Shown here in pieces: positions 1-8,487 of a stretch of 64,000 nt of DNA. The notes under the pieces are model-generated. The model saw nothing but the letters and a program-made list of their open reading frames with translations. It was not told the origin of the DNA and did not search any database. Where the stretch lies: contig NZ_CP021236.1 of the NCBI RefSeq assembly GCF_003585765.1, forward strand, positions 140,028 through 204,027, in the 5' to 3' direction. This DNA is from Pontibacter actiniarum (GTDB lineage Bacteria > Bacteroidota > Bacteroidia > Cytophagales > Hymenobacteraceae). A program made the translations under genes and the position numbers. How positions within the stretch are numbered: position 1 is the first letter of the stretch; each line of letters begins with the position of its first letter.

Positions 1-842
1 TCTTTCATAACATGATAGAGTTCGTGCATCAATGTAGTCCATAGCTCATCATACCGTTTATTGAAATCCGAGAGTACAATGCACGGCTTTCCATTGACTA
101 GGAAAGTAGCTCCCCTTACCTGTATTTTCGGCAAATAGCTTTGGATGATCACAGTGATGCCTATACTGAACAGAGCCCTGCATACTTGTACAAGTCCATT
201 GTCGTAGTCGCGCGAGAAGGCTCTGATCCGAGGGATGATTTTGAACAGTGTTTCCTTTTCAAAATCATTGGGGTTATTGATAGTCTTAAACTGCTGGTAT
301 GCAGAACCGATCCAGAGTTTTACCATTTGATCGGAAAAGTTCCTCTTGGTTCTGCTAAAGAGGGGGGCTGCTACCTCGGTTGAGTACTCATAAATAGAGC
401 TTAAGCTGAAACGCCGCAAAATTCTAGACTCAATATGGTCAAAATCAACGGAGCTTTCTATCAAGCCCATTTTCTTCAGACTGTCTAGGTCAAAGTTTCT
501 TAATATGAAGCCCGCTTTACGAGCTTTCTCTACATCCTTGATATATTGAACAGGTAACCCAGCGACATACATTTGAACCAGCTCCTCTAAGTCTGTTCCA
601 AGAAACTGGCTTATCTTCAGGAAAGTTAAAACGTCAATTTTCTGTGCCTCTCCTTCCAGTATTCTCTGCAGAGACTTTCTTTGTATACCTATAGCTTCAC
701 TGATTTGCCTTTGGGAAATATTATATTCCTTAGACTTATTTTCTATTAATTCAATAATAGAACAGGAAGACTCATCTTTAGCCAGTAGAGCATATATCTC
801 ACTTAGCAGATGTCCATCATTCGAGTTAGATTGCTTGTTCAT
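1..842 (-). CDS. XRE-family HTH / ImmA-IrrE metallopeptidase protein (3' end cut by window edge)
   Basis: The frame runs from an ATG at 842 to the left edge (280 codons) without a stop. Residues about 41-85 form an XRE-type helix-turn-helix (NISQRQISEAIGIQRKSLQR) followed by a typical helical extension. Near the edge, at about residues 270-279, the sequence TLMHELYHVM holds the HExxH-like zinc-binding motif of ImmA/IrrE (DUF955-type) peptidases. Proteins of this fusion type act as antitoxins or as repressors inactivated by cleavage. The substrate here is unknown. It lies on the same strand as the RES/Xre pair, with a 125-bp gap, and fits a toxin-antitoxin cluster. The C-terminal end and any partner gene lie outside the window. 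Confidence 0.85.
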   Translation of the reverse strand, partial: MNKQSNSNDGHLLSEIYALLAKDESSCSIIELIENKSKEYNISQRQISEAIGIQRKSLQRILEGEAQKIDVLTFLKISQFLGTDLEELVQMYVAGLPVQYIKDVEKARKAGFILRNFDLDSLKKMGLIESSVDFDHIESRILRRFSLSSIYEYSTEVAAPLFSRTKRNFSDQMVKLWIGSAYQQFKTINNPNDFEKETLFKIIPRIRAFSRDYDNGLVQVCRALFSIGITVIIQSYLPKIQVRGATFLVNGKPCIVLSDFNKRYDELWTTLMHELYHVMK

Positions 843-967
843 GATGGCGTAAATTTACGCAGGTTATTTTAAATTAAAATATACCTATGGATAAATTTTT
901 CGCCACCGTTAATTTTATAAGGTGCGGTTTATTTTTATTTAATGTTAACGAATTGGGAATTAGTACA

Positions 968-1564
968 CTATGATTGTTTACCCTTTAGCTTATGCGCTTT
1001 TAATTCAATAAGCGCTTTCCGAACTTCCCCTGACGCGGGTTTGAGCGTCACGACCATGTCAGCCGGATCCGATTTGGAAGCCTTCTTTTTCGGTTTCGGC
1101 TTGGCCTCCTCTTCCGGCTTCAGGCGCTTGTCAAAGAAGTGTGACCTGGTCTCCACGATTCTAAGGCGTCCGTGGTCTGGGTGCAGCGGGTTGATCAGGT
1201 AATTCCGTTCAAACGGCGAGTGCGCGGACGGGACTTTTAGGACCAGGTCCTTACCTTCCCTGATCCAGTCGAGGGCTATCTTCTGGAGCGCTGCCGGGGG
1301 AGGAAAGTCTGCCCAGTTATCGGGAAGATCCTCCTCAGTGAGCTCCTTTAACGAGATATCGTCCGGGATCTCAATGATTACCAGGGCCATGTTCTTGGGC
1401 AACATCGACGAGTTGGCCAGTACTTCGAGTTTGGCTAGGGAAAAACTTTCGGCCGTGTACAGCAGCCTGGTTCCCGTTTCATGCCACCTGCCCGGCCCAT
1501 AGAGCCCCCCAGTTCCCAGCAGATCTGTTTTGAATTCTTCTTTGGCTAAACGAAAAACAATCAT
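968..1564 (-). CDS. RES-domain toxin of a RES-Xre toxin-antitoxin pair
   Basis: The 198-aa protein begins MIVFRLAKEEFKT and carries the RES-family signature: Arg5, a GPGRWHETGTRLLYTAES block with Arg26-Trp27 and Tyr36, and LAKLEVLA with Glu47. RES toxins (ParT/MbcT/Res) degrade or modify NAD+ or ADP-ribosylate targets; this activity is family knowledge. It is encoded 1 bp after the antitoxin gene, in the usual antitoxin-first order. A Lys/Pro-rich tail of about 45 residues (from EEEAKPKPKKKASKS onward) follows the RES fold and is not typical of the family, whose members are commonly about 150-160 aa. The first ATG fits the conserved start of the domain. Confidence 0.88.
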   Translation of the reverse strand: MIVFRLAKEEFKTDLLGTGGLYGPGRWHETGTRLLYTAESFSLAKLEVLANSSMLPKNMALVIIEIPDDISLKELTEEDLPDNWADFPPPAALQKIALDWIREGKDLVLKVPSAHSPFERNYLINPLHPDHGRLRIVETRSHFFDKRLKPEEEAKPKPKKKASKSDPADMVVTLKPASGEVRKALIELKAHKLKGKQS

Positions 1565-1565
1565 G

Positions 1566-2006
1566 CTAAGAGTAAATACCGTGCGCCAGGGCGTTCAACA
1601 CATTGATTATTTGTTCTCTACCTATTGAGGAGTGTAGCAGGTCAACAGGCCTTTCATTTCCAAGGGCCGTATTTCTTGTGTTGAGCCACTCGTTGAAGTC
1701 GTCCTCGTTCTCGAATACCTCTATTCCTTTGGCAATGACTTTAGAGACATCGTAGACTGCATCGGATTCCGCTTCCCCTAGGTTGCTGTCCTGCATTTTC
1801 TTGATGCGCTGGAGCGTGGTCTCCGAGACATTCAGTATTCTGGCCATACGGTAGTTGGTCAGGTGCGCTCTGTCTTGAATCACCTTGACGATACGTACCG
1901 AGATCTTCCCCTCGCGTGAGGCTTTAATAAAGTCCAGCGGACTCTTAATGTTGCGACCGATATTATCTTCGCCTCCCATTACCCTTACAATAGTATCTAG
2001 TGACAT
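1566..2006 (-). CDS. Xre/ParS-type antitoxin (MbcA/ParS/Xre family)
   Basis: The 146-aa protein pairs with the RES toxin directly downstream, with 1 bp between its TAG stop and the toxin ATG. The N-terminal half has an HTH-like region (MARILNVSETTLQRIKK). The C-terminal half shows the toxin-binding domain typical of this antitoxin family, with EVFENEDDFNEWLNTRNTAL and PVDLLHSSIGREQIINVLNALAHGIYS; the 'W-L-n-aLg-rPvdLL' pattern is diagnostic. It should neutralise the RES enzyme and repress its own promoter. The start at 2006 gives a normal length for the family. Confidence 0.88.
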   Translation of the reverse strand: MSLDTIVRVMGGEDNIGRNIKSPLDFIKASREGKISVRIVKVIQDRAHLTNYRMARILNVSETTLQRIKKMQDSNLGEAESDAVYDVSKVIAKGIEVFENEDDFNEWLNTRNTALGNERPVDLLHSSIGREQIINVLNALAHGIYS

Positions 2007-2094
2007 AAGCAGTAATTTGAATGTGTGTATACAGCCAAATGAACGTAATATTAGTAAAAATGTTACCCAGTCACAAGAAAATCAGCTAAATAAA

Positions 2095-2940
2095 TTATGC
2101 GTTCTGGCCTCCCTTTCCCTGGCTGATGAAAAAGGCGGCCCGCTCCTCCAGCCTCTCAGTGTAGAGAGCCGGATTCAGCTGTAGGAGGTCAAAGACGATC
2201 TGCTCCGTGCACTCAAGCAGGTAGGTAAGCAGGAAAGGAAGCCGCCGGTAGAAGTATTCCCACTGCTTATCAATGTCATCCAGTGTGCTGAACATAAAGT
2301 TGAGGTTCTTGGCTCCCGTGAGGCTGGCCCAATGGTGCGTGGTAGCCGGGTGTAGGGCCTTGTTAGACCAGTTGATCAGGCTGCCGTGCTCCTCCTTGTT
2401 GAACAGGATGTCGTAGATCTCACCCCTGCTCATGTCCTGCATGGAGAACAGCATCGGGAGAGATGCCTCGATCAGGTCCAGCAGATCCTGCTTGGGTAGC
2501 TTGGAGGCATCAAAGTCTTCGCGGTTATTGAAGTGCTCTAGAAACTCCTCGTCCAGGTACAGACGAAGGAGCACTGGCATGTTGTAGATGAAGGGCTTGC
2601 GCAGCAGGGCGAAAGAGACGGTAAGCCTCCTTTTCCTGGACGCATCCAACGCCTCTCGGAGAAAATAGCAAGAGTCCGACAGCAGGCCGTAGACGGTGTG
2701 TAGTCGCACCAGCTCATCATGCTTATCTTTCATGTCCGCACGGAGCAGGTAGTCTAGGGTATACTCGTCATCTATCGGAACCGCCTCGGGATTGATGTCA
2801 ACCTCGAAGTGACGAAGCCCCTTGTAAGGCTCTTCCGTCAGAAAGGCCTCCAGTTGGCCTACTAGAAATTCGCACATGTCGTGGCTCCTGTGGTACTGTT
2901 CTGGCAGATAGCCGTAGCCGTTTGGGTCTAATAGATCCAT
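2095..2940 (-). CDS. Hypothetical protein (281 aa), soluble, helical
   Basis: I do not recognise the family. The protein is acidic and helical, with no signal peptide or clear transmembrane helix. It is rich in Leu/Asp/Glu/Arg (YLRADMKDKHDELVRLHTVY; LREALDASRKRR). It lies between the RES/Xre pair and a gene remnant (2975-3199) on the same strand, in a cluster of defence-like genes, so a role in defence or in a toxin-antitoxin setting is possible but is only context. Start ATG at 2940; codon usage and lack of interruptions support a real gene. Confidence 0.75.
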   Translation of the reverse strand: MDLLDPNGYGYLPEQYHRSHDMCEFLVGQLEAFLTEEPYKGLRHFEVDINPEAVPIDDEYTLDYLLRADMKDKHDELVRLHTVYGLLSDSCYFLREALDASRKRRLTVSFALLRKPFIYNMPVLLRLYLDEEFLEHFNNREDFDASKLPKQDLLDLIEASLPMLFSMQDMSRGEIYDILFNKEEHGSLINWSNKALHPATTHHWASLTGAKNLNFMFSTLDDIDKQWEYFYRRLPFLLTYLLECTEQIVFDLLQLNPALYTERLEERAAFFISQGKGGQNA

Positions 2941-2974
2941 GGTTTATTATGTTTGTTTTCGACTGGGTTATAAT

Positions 2975-3199
2975 CTACAGGGAAAGCTGCCCATCATCTG
3001 GGTTCTCCAGTAGTCCGGGGAAATTGGCATTGATGAACTCGGCGGTCTGCTGCACCAGTGCTTTGATGCGTATTATGGCCTCTTTCTTTGCACCCTCCTC
3101 TTCGCTCTCTAGCTCAACGGAGTGATGGTGCAAGCCGCTGCCCAGAAGGTGGGTGGTGAAGAGAACCTTTGCCTGGATACTCCACGCGATACACCTGAG
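2975..3199 (-). pseudogene. 5'-truncated gene remnant
   Basis: On the minus strand an open frame of 74 codons ends in TAG at 2975-2977. It encodes a protein-like sequence (LHHHSVELESEEEGAKKEAI, then an RIKALVQQTAEFINANFPGL segment). It has no ATG, and two in-frame stops lie just upstream (3200-3202 and six bases further). The acidic, helix-forming C-terminal sequence looks like a genuine protein end, so I read it as what is left of a gene that lost its 5' part. It sits 35 bp upstream of the 281-aa gene and was probably in the same operon. Family not recognised. Confidence 0.5.
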
Positions 3200-3420
3200 C
3201 TAAAACTATGAGTAAACAGAACAAACGCGCAGAGCATGGTTTATCTGGCCATAAATATCATGCTAAAAAGGCTTTAATACATTTTAAAACAGTTTCTAAG
3301 ATAGTACAATTTTTTCTTCTTTAATATTGATTTGCCTTTAGATACTAAGCATAGATAAATTAACATTATATTGTGGTAATATTACATAAATCTTCTCAAT
3401 ATTAATTCTTATATAATCCT
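3200..3420. other. AT-rich divergent intergenic region
   Basis: AT-rich spacer between the minus-strand remnant and the plus-strand DUF6035 gene. The last 100 bases (3320-3420) are strongly AT-rich and must hold the promoter of the downstream gene, but no clear TTG/TAnnTTTG pair was seen. A 38-codon plus-strand frame at 3208 was judged spurious. Confidence 0.4.
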
Positions 3421-5265
3421 ATGGAACGCGCAAGAAAGCTTACCATTGAAGATGTTTTGAATTTTGAAACAGGTGAGCATATAGACGCTTATAACTTTTT
3501 CCGAAAGCCATTGGATGAGGTTACTGAGTTCCGGTCTGAGCTACAGAGGGCCATTGCTGGTTACCGGGATCCGCTTTTTGTCTGCTATTATTGTAAGCAG
3601 ATGGTCAGGATCAGAGGCGGGAACTTTAGGGATAGCAGAAAGAAGAAGGATAGTTTTCACTTTGCACATCTGCATGACAGTGCGGCCTGCCATATTAAAA
3701 CCAATAACAGCTACTCAAAAGAGGAGGTGGAACGCATCAAGTACAATGGTGCGAAGGAAAGCGCCTTGCACATCCACTTAAAGGAACAGATTGCCTCTTA
3801 CCTGAATAAAAATAGCCTATCTAAGAAAGAGGTATCAGACATTGAGGTGGAAAAAGTGGTTAAGAGCAGGCTCATTGAGAGGGAGTGGCGGAAGCCTGAC
3901 ATTAACGCCTTTTTCAAGGGAGAGCGCATGGCCATTGAGCTGCAGCTTTCTACCACCTGGTTAAGTGTGATCACTGGAAGGCAGCACTTCTACCGGGAAC
4001 AAGGCTGTTACATACTGTGGGTGTTCCACCAGTTTAACCTTGATGATGATATAAGAAAGCTTACCTACAATGATGTAATCTTTACTAACCACCACAATGC
4101 CTACGTGTTTGATACGGATTGCAGCTGGAGATCAGAACTTGAAAATGATCTGGTACTAAAGTGTTATTATAAAAAACACTATCAGGAGGGACTTGAAATC
4201 AAAGATGCTTGGGAAATGGCCTATGTAACCCTATCAGATCTAACCTTTGATGCTACTAACTTCAAAGTGTACTTTCACGATTCAAAAAAACAAAAGGGAG
4301 AGGTGGAGCTAGCCGTCGGCAAGGAAAGAAAGAGAAGGGAGCTTTTGGAAAGGGAGCAAAAAATTGAAGCCGAAAAACGCCGGGCCGCGCAAGTCAGAAT
4401 ACAGGAGCAAAGAAAGGCTGAAGAGCAAAGAAAGCTGGCTGAGTATACCAAGTTAAAACGTACTGTATCAGAGCTGACTCAGCAGCTCACTGAGCTCCAC
4501 CAAGAGAAAGAAAACTTGGAGAGGAAGGCAATACGATTACAGGAAAGAATAGAAAATAGGACACAGATTTTGTCAGATCTTGCGGCTTATGCCGATAAAG
4601 CTTATGACTTCATAGCTGGCAAAAGTCCCTCAAACCCTTTCCATGGGAACCATGAATATGGCCATTATGAAATGGTGAACTCATTGCGCTCGGAGTTTTT
4701 AGAGTCTATAAAAGGGCTAGAGGCAAGGCTTTCCCAATCAAGCATAGAGAAGAGCTATTGGCTCAAGGAACAGGCTGGCCTTCCTACACTGGAGCAAATA
4801 GCAATAGCGGGAGTAAGTTACCAAATTCTGCCTGGGGCAGATGAATACTTCCAGATGATAAGGCCTCATTATGCTCAAGTCAAGTTTATACCTAAGTCAG
4901 CTGTGGGAACACTTTTCGAGGGGGCGGAACTACGGCCAGTGCTTTCCGAAACCAACCTAGTGGAGGTCTTTACTAAGAGCAGCTTATTTCTTCTGGTCGA
5001 ACATGGTCAGGATATACTGACCTTTGCTGATAAAGTAGAGGCTTGCCAAGGAGCCATTTCACAGATTAACGAGTTGAAACTAGAGTTAAAGGTGCAACTG
5101 CAAGATAAGGTAAGGCAAATTTATGAAGCGGAGATTGCTGACTTTAGACTTGAAAGGTTGAATAATGAAAGTAGAAGTGAAGCATTAGATGATGAGATAG
5201 CCATTTTGCAAATGGAAGTGGTTAGCCTAAAATGCATCTTGGATGATTTAAGAAGCTTCTTTTAA
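3421..5265 (+). CDS. DUF6035/CoiA-like protein: Zn-finger, PD-(D/E)XK nuclease-like domain, coiled coil
   Basis: A 614-aa protein. Residues 53-92 contain Cys55 and Cys58, then His80, His83 and Cys90-His91 (CYYCKQMVRIRGG ... FHFAHLHDSAACH), a zinc-binding module like that of CoiA competence proteins. Residues about 110-205 look like a PD-(D/E)XK nuclease core: KPDI with Asp160, then MAIELQLSTTW with Glu173 and Gln175. This matches the DUF6035/CoiA-like families as I know them. Residues about 290-400 are a highly charged coiled coil (ERKRRELLEREQKIEAEKRR); a second coiled coil ends the protein. It stands alone on the plus strand beside toxin-antitoxin genes, so an antiphage or DNA-processing role is plausible but inferred. 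Confidence 0.75.
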   Translation: MERARKLTIEDVLNFETGEHIDAYNFFRKPLDEVTEFRSELQRAIAGYRDPLFVCYYCKQMVRIRGGNFRDSRKKKDSFHFAHLHDSAACHIKTNNSYSKEEVERIKYNGAKESALHIHLKEQIASYLNKNSLSKKEVSDIEVEKVVKSRLIEREWRKPDINAFFKGERMAIELQLSTTWLSVITGRQHFYREQGCYILWVFHQFNLDDDIRKLTYNDVIFTNHHNAYVFDTDCSWRSELENDLVLKCYYKKHYQEGLEIKDAWEMAYVTLSDLTFDATNFKVYFHDSKKQKGEVELAVGKERKRRELLEREQKIEAEKRRAAQVRIQEQRKAEEQRKLAEYTKLKRTVSELTQQLTELHQEKENLERKAIRLQERIENRTQILSDLAAYADKAYDFIAGKSPSNPFHGNHEYGHYEMVNSLRSEFLESIKGLEARLSQSSIEKSYWLKEQAGLPTLEQIAIAGVSYQILPGADEYFQMIRPHYAQVKFIPKSAVGTLFEGAELRPVLSETNLVEVFTKSSLFLLVEHGQDILTFADKVEACQGAISQINELKLELKVQLQDKVRQIYEAEIADFRLERLNNESRSEALDDEIAILQMEVVSLKCILDDLRSFF

Positions 5266-5282
5266 AGTTTTTACTATCGTTT

Positions 5283-5337
5283 TGTCAAGTTTAATAACAA
5301 AAAAACTTGACATCTAATAAACAAGCTACTACCTTTA
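5283..5337 (+). promoter_or_regulatory. Promoter with overlapping inverted-repeat operator upstream of the AbiE-type pair
   Basis: A perfect 10-bp inverted repeat (TGTCAAGTTT at 5283-5292, AAACTTGACA at 5303-5312, 10-nt spacer) overlaps a TTG at 5307-5309. Twenty bases after this TTG comes TACCTTTA (5330-5337), close to the Bacteroidota -7 consensus TAnnTTTG at the expected -33/-7 spacing. The start codon follows 41 bases later. An inverted repeat over the -33 box is where a repressor would bind; AbiEi antitoxins are known to repress their own operons through inverted repeats. Confidence 0.6.
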
Positions 5338-5378
5338 TAGAACCATTAGGCTAAACCAGTGCACAACTTAGAAAGGAA

Positions 5379-6107
5379 GTGATGAGCATCATGCAGCAAG
5401 TCCGGGAAAGAATTGAACAGGCCCAACCCGGTCAGCTGCTCACTTACGCTGATTTTCAGGTAAATGATAGCCAGCTGGAAGCCCTGGCAGCGGCACTCAG
5501 CCGCCTGGCCAAGCAAGGGGTGGTCAACCGGCTGGCAAAAGGCCGCTACTATAAGCCAAAGGAAACTGTTTTCGGGAAAGTGAGACCATCCGAAAGAGAG
5601 ATCATCAAGAGCCTGAGCACCTCCAAAGGCGAAGTCAAAGGGTACGAGAGCGGTTTGGGGCTTTACAACCAGCTGGGTCTGACCACGCAGGTTCCCCAGG
5701 AGGTGACGCTAATGACACGCAAGCAGCGCCGGGTAGCGAATGTAGGGAAAACCAAAGTCCGTTATGTTCAAAGCCCCACCAACTTCAAGGAGTCTGACAT
5801 TGACAAGCTTCAGGTCCTGGACGCTCTGCGCGGTTACAAGAAGATTCCGGACCGCAACAGCGAAAAGACGATCCTTATTCTGCTTAAGTATATCAAAGAG
5901 CTAGCCGAACGCGACATGGATCGGCTCATAGAGCTGGCGCTGGACTATAACCCCGCTACCCGTGCCCTGCTGGGAGCCCTGCTGGAGCGTCTGGGCTTTA
6001 CAGAGGAGGCAGACAGACTAAGGCAGTCACTCAACCCGCTGACTAAATACAAACTGGGCATTAGCGAGAGCATACTGCATAACAGAAAAGACTGGAATAT
6101 CATATGA
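5379..6107 (+). CDS. AbiEi-like antitoxin / DUF6088-type protein
   Basis: A 242-aa protein with an N-terminal winged-helix region of the AbiEi type: LTYADFQ, then LAAALSRLAKQGVVNRLAKGRYYKP (residues about 23-62), followed by the strand-rich linker with TLMTRKQRR. It overlaps the downstream nucleotidyltransferase toxin gene by 4 bp (ATGA), the usual order of type IV AbiE toxin-antitoxin systems. It should bind DNA to autoregulate and counter the toxin. An in-frame ATG two codons later (MSIMQQ...) is an alternative start. The C-terminal half (about 145-242) is helical with YKLGISESILHNRKDW at the end. Confidence 0.8.
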   Translation: MMSIMQQVRERIEQAQPGQLLTYADFQVNDSQLEALAAALSRLAKQGVVNRLAKGRYYKPKETVFGKVRPSEREIIKSLSTSKGEVKGYESGLGLYNQLGLTTQVPQEVTLMTRKQRRVANVGKTKVRYVQSPTNFKESDIDKLQVLDALRGYKKIPDRNSEKTILILLKYIKELAERDMDRLIELALDYNPATRALLGALLERLGFTEEADRLRQSLNPLTKYKLGISESILHNRKDWNII

Positions 6108-7075
6108 ACCTGCACCAAAACCCGGAGGTGTTTCGGGATGCCATTACGGCCACGGCAGAGGCCCTGCAGATCAGGGATGTGTATGTGGAGAAAGACTACT
6201 GGGTGACGCTGGTGCTTTACCGCCTGGCCCACTCCCCCTACGTGGAGCAAGCCATCTTCAAGGGCGGCACATCGCTATCCAAGGCTTACAACCTGATCGA
6301 GCGTTTTTCCGAGGACATCGACTTGGCCATCAACGCCGACGAAGGCATGACCAACAACCAGGTCATGCAGCTGATCCGCAAAATCTCAAAAGAGATCACA
6401 AAGGACATGGTGGAGGTAGATGATCCGTACCGGACCAGCAAAGGCTCCCGCTTCCGCAAAACGCTGCACGACTACGGGGCCTCCGTGCAGGGAGACTATG
6501 GCCAGGCAACTGACAAGATCCTGATGGAGATCAACTCCTTTGCCAGCCCTAATCCACACCAGCTGATGCCAATTAAGACCTACATCAGCCAGTTTATGGC
6601 TCAGCGCGGATTGCTGGACATGATCAAGCAGTATGGGCTAGAGCCTTTTGAGGTAAATGTAGTGAGTCTGGAGCGCACCTTCGCAGAGAAAGTGCTGGCC
6701 CTAGTAAGGGCCTCTCATGCCGAAAATCCAGTAGATGAATTAGGTAGCAAGATCCGCCACATATATGACCTGCACGCCATGCTGAAAGCACCTGCAGTGA
6801 CCGCATTTCTGCACAGCGAGGACTTCTTTGAGATGATTCAGGCCGTGCAGGCTGATGATGCCCGCAACAGCGAGTTTCAGGGCGACTGGGCCATGCAGCC
6901 GCTGGATGCCTGCCTGCTGTTCGCCGACGTGAGAGGAGCCTGGAATTCTTTGGAGACTGCATACCAGCAGGAATTCCGTTCCTTAGTGTACGGTACGCTG
7001 CCTGACCCGGAAGAGGTGATTACTATTTTAGAAATGATCTCCGCACGTATCAAAGCGCAAAAGAGTAACCTTTAG
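6104..7075 (+). CDS. AbiEii/AbiGii-family nucleotidyltransferase toxin
   Basis: A 323-aa protein with the nucleotidyltransferase signature IFKGGTSLSKAYNLIERFSE followed by DIDLAI: GGTSL at residues 54-58 and the metal-binding DxD at 71-73. Further family landmarks are FEVNVVSLERTFAEKVLALV and IRHIYDLHAML in the C-terminal half. AbiEii enzymes transfer nucleotides to RNA targets (MenT relatives modify tRNA) and stop growth during phage infection; that is family knowledge. It is translationally coupled to the AbiEi-like gene by an ATGA overlap and is followed by a hairpin terminator. Length is normal for the family. Confidence 0.88.
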   Translation: MNLHQNPEVFRDAITATAEALQIRDVYVEKDYWVTLVLYRLAHSPYVEQAIFKGGTSLSKAYNLIERFSEDIDLAINADEGMTNNQVMQLIRKISKEITKDMVEVDDPYRTSKGSRFRKTLHDYGASVQGDYGQATDKILMEINSFASPNPHQLMPIKTYISQFMAQRGLLDMIKQYGLEPFEVNVVSLERTFAEKVLALVRASHAENPVDELGSKIRHIYDLHAMLKAPAVTAFLHSEDFFEMIQAVQADDARNSEFQGDWAMQPLDACLLFADVRGAWNSLETAYQQEFRSLVYGTLPDPEEVITILEMISARIKAQKSNL

Positions 7076-7105
7076 TACATAAGAAGGGATATTGCGATAA
7101 AAGAA

Positions 7106-7130
7106 AAGGCTCCTCATTCCGAAGAGCCTT
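7106..7130 (+). terminator. Hairpin after the AbiE-type operon
   Basis: AAGGCTC at 7106-7112 pairs with GAGCCTT at 7124-7130 around an 11-nt loop, 31 bp after the toxin stop codon. Pyrimidine-rich sequence (CCCTTACTT) follows. It lies just before the left end of the IS256-family element. Confidence 0.55.
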
Positions 7131-7153
7131 CCCTTACTTATAACGAACCATTC

Positions 7154-8487
7154 GACAGTGTCCAGAAAAGTGTGTAAGTGAGTTCGGGCTGGTGTTTTAG
7201 AATCTACATCTTTCCGGGTATAAAGTTACAAACTGGTTCATAATCAGGCCCCAATTTCGCTGCGGCTGGGTCCATTTCTTGGTGATCTCCCTCAGGGCCA
7301 AGAACACGGCCTTCCTGACCGAGCCGTCATCCGGGAAAGCTCCCTTGCCCTTGGTGTACTTGCGGATCTTGCCGTTGAGGTTCTCGATAAGGTTGGTGGT
7401 GTAGATGATGCGGCGGATCTCCAGGGGAAAGTCAAAGAAGACGGTGAGCTCCTCCCAGTTGGCCCGCCAGCTTTTGACAGCATAAGGGTACTTGGAGCCC
7501 CACGCCTGCTCAAAGCGCTCCAGCTCCACAGCCGCAACCTCCCTGGTGGGGGCGTTGTAGATCGCCTTCATGTCAGCGGCAAATGCCTTCTTGTCCCTCC
7601 ACACCACATACCGGCATGAGTTTCTTATCTGGTGCACCACGCAAACCTGGGTGGCCGCCTCCGGGAAAACGCTCCTGATGCCCTGTGTGAAGCCCGAGAG
7701 GTTGTCGGTGCAGGTGATGAGGATGTCCTCCACGCCCCTGGCCCGGATGTCGGTGAGCACGCCCACCCAGAAGGCGGCGCTCTCGCTCTCCGAGAGCCAC
7801 ATACCCAGCAGCTCCTTCCTGCCCTCGCTGTTGAGGCCCACGGCCAGGTAGACGGTCTTGCTGATGACCTTGCCGCTGTGGCGCACCTTGAAGGCGATGC
7901 CGTCCATCCACACGATGCAGTAGAGCCGCTCCAGGGGCCTTTGCTGCCACTCGGCGATGTCCTCGCTCACGCGGTGGGTGATGGTGGAGACGGTGGACTC
8001 GGAGAGGTTGAAGCCGTAGATCTCCCGCAGCTGCTCCTCGATGTCACGTGTGCTCATGCCCTTGGCGTAAAGGGAGATGACCAGCTCCTCGATGCCCTCG
8101 GCCAGGCCGCGCCGCTTGGGCACCAGCACCGGCTCAAAGGTGCCGGCTCTGTCGCGGGGCACCTCTATCTCCACCTCTCCGTACTTGCTCTTGAGCTTCT
8201 TACTGGTCTTTCCGTTGCGGGAGTTGCCGCTGTTGCGGCCTTCGGGGGAGTGCTTCCCGTAGCCCAGGTGATGGTCCAGCTCTCCCTCCAGCATCTTTTC
8301 GGTGCCGCGCACATAGAGCTCCTCCATGAAAGAGGAGAAGTCTTTGGAGTCCTTGAACTGCTTCAAAAACTCCGAGTTGAGGATGTCGTCTTTGCTTATC
8401 ATCGCTGTGTGAATGGTTATGGAAGTTAATAAAAAAGGTCCGAACTTGCGCCCAAACCTCCATTTACACAGTTAATTAGATACTGCC
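7154..8487 (-). mobile_element. Complete IS256-family insertion sequence (1334 bp)
   Basis: The element carries one transposase gene on the minus strand. The 8-bp direct repeat AACCATTC flanks it (7146-7153 and 8488-8495), the duplication length known for IS256-type elements. The ends are imperfect inverted repeats: GACAGTGTCCAGAAAAGTGT at the left aligns with the reverse complement of the right end (GGCAGTATCTAATTAACTGT), and 19 of the first 27 positions match. The intact duplication and intact transposase point to a fairly recent insertion, between the AbiE terminator and the 3' end of the copper chaperone gene. Confidence 0.85.
7197..8402 (-). CDS. IS256-family transposase
   Basis: A 401-aa DDE transposase of normal IS256-family length. 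Landmarks are the N-terminal MLEGELDHHLGYGKHSPEGR, the RNGKTSKKLKSKYGEVEIEV segment, the first catalytic Asp in CIVWMDGIAFKVR, TCTDNLSGF for the second, and the C-terminal YTTNLIENLNGKIRKYTKGK with the conserved Glu of the NxxE motif. No frameshift or stop is seen, so it should be active. It fills almost the whole element; its start lies about 85 bp inside the right inverted repeat. Confidence 0.95.
   Translation of the reverse strand: MISKDDILNSEFLKQFKDSKDFSSFMEELYVRGTEKMLEGELDHHLGYGKHSPEGRNSGNSRNGKTSKKLKSKYGEVEIEVPRDRAGTFEPVLVPKRRGLAEGIEELVISLYAKGMSTRDIEEQLREIYGFNLSESTVSTITHRVSEDIAEWQQRPLERLYCIVWMDGIAFKVRHSGKVISKTVYLAVGLNSEGRKELLGMWLSESESAAFWVGVLTDIRARGVEDILITCTDNLSGFTQGIRSVFPEAATQVCVVHQIRNSCRYVVWRDKKAFAADMKAIYNAPTREVAAVELERFEQAWGSKYPYAVKSWRANWEELTVFFDFPLEIRRIIYTTNLIENLNGKIRKYTKGKGAFPDDGSVRKAVFLALREITKKWTQPQRNWGLIMNQFVTLYPERCRF

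Noticed and set aside
3208..3324. Short plus-strand frame starting MSKQNKRAEHGLSGHKYHAK
   Set aside because: Only 38 codons, in an AT-rich promoter region, ending in low-complexity Phe/Leu; no sign of a ribosome-binding site or family.
7632..8429. 265-codon plus-strand frame antisense to the IS256 transposase
   Set aside because: It mirrors the high-GC transposase gene on the other strand; its composition (His, Ala, Gly, Leu) is that of a shadow frame.
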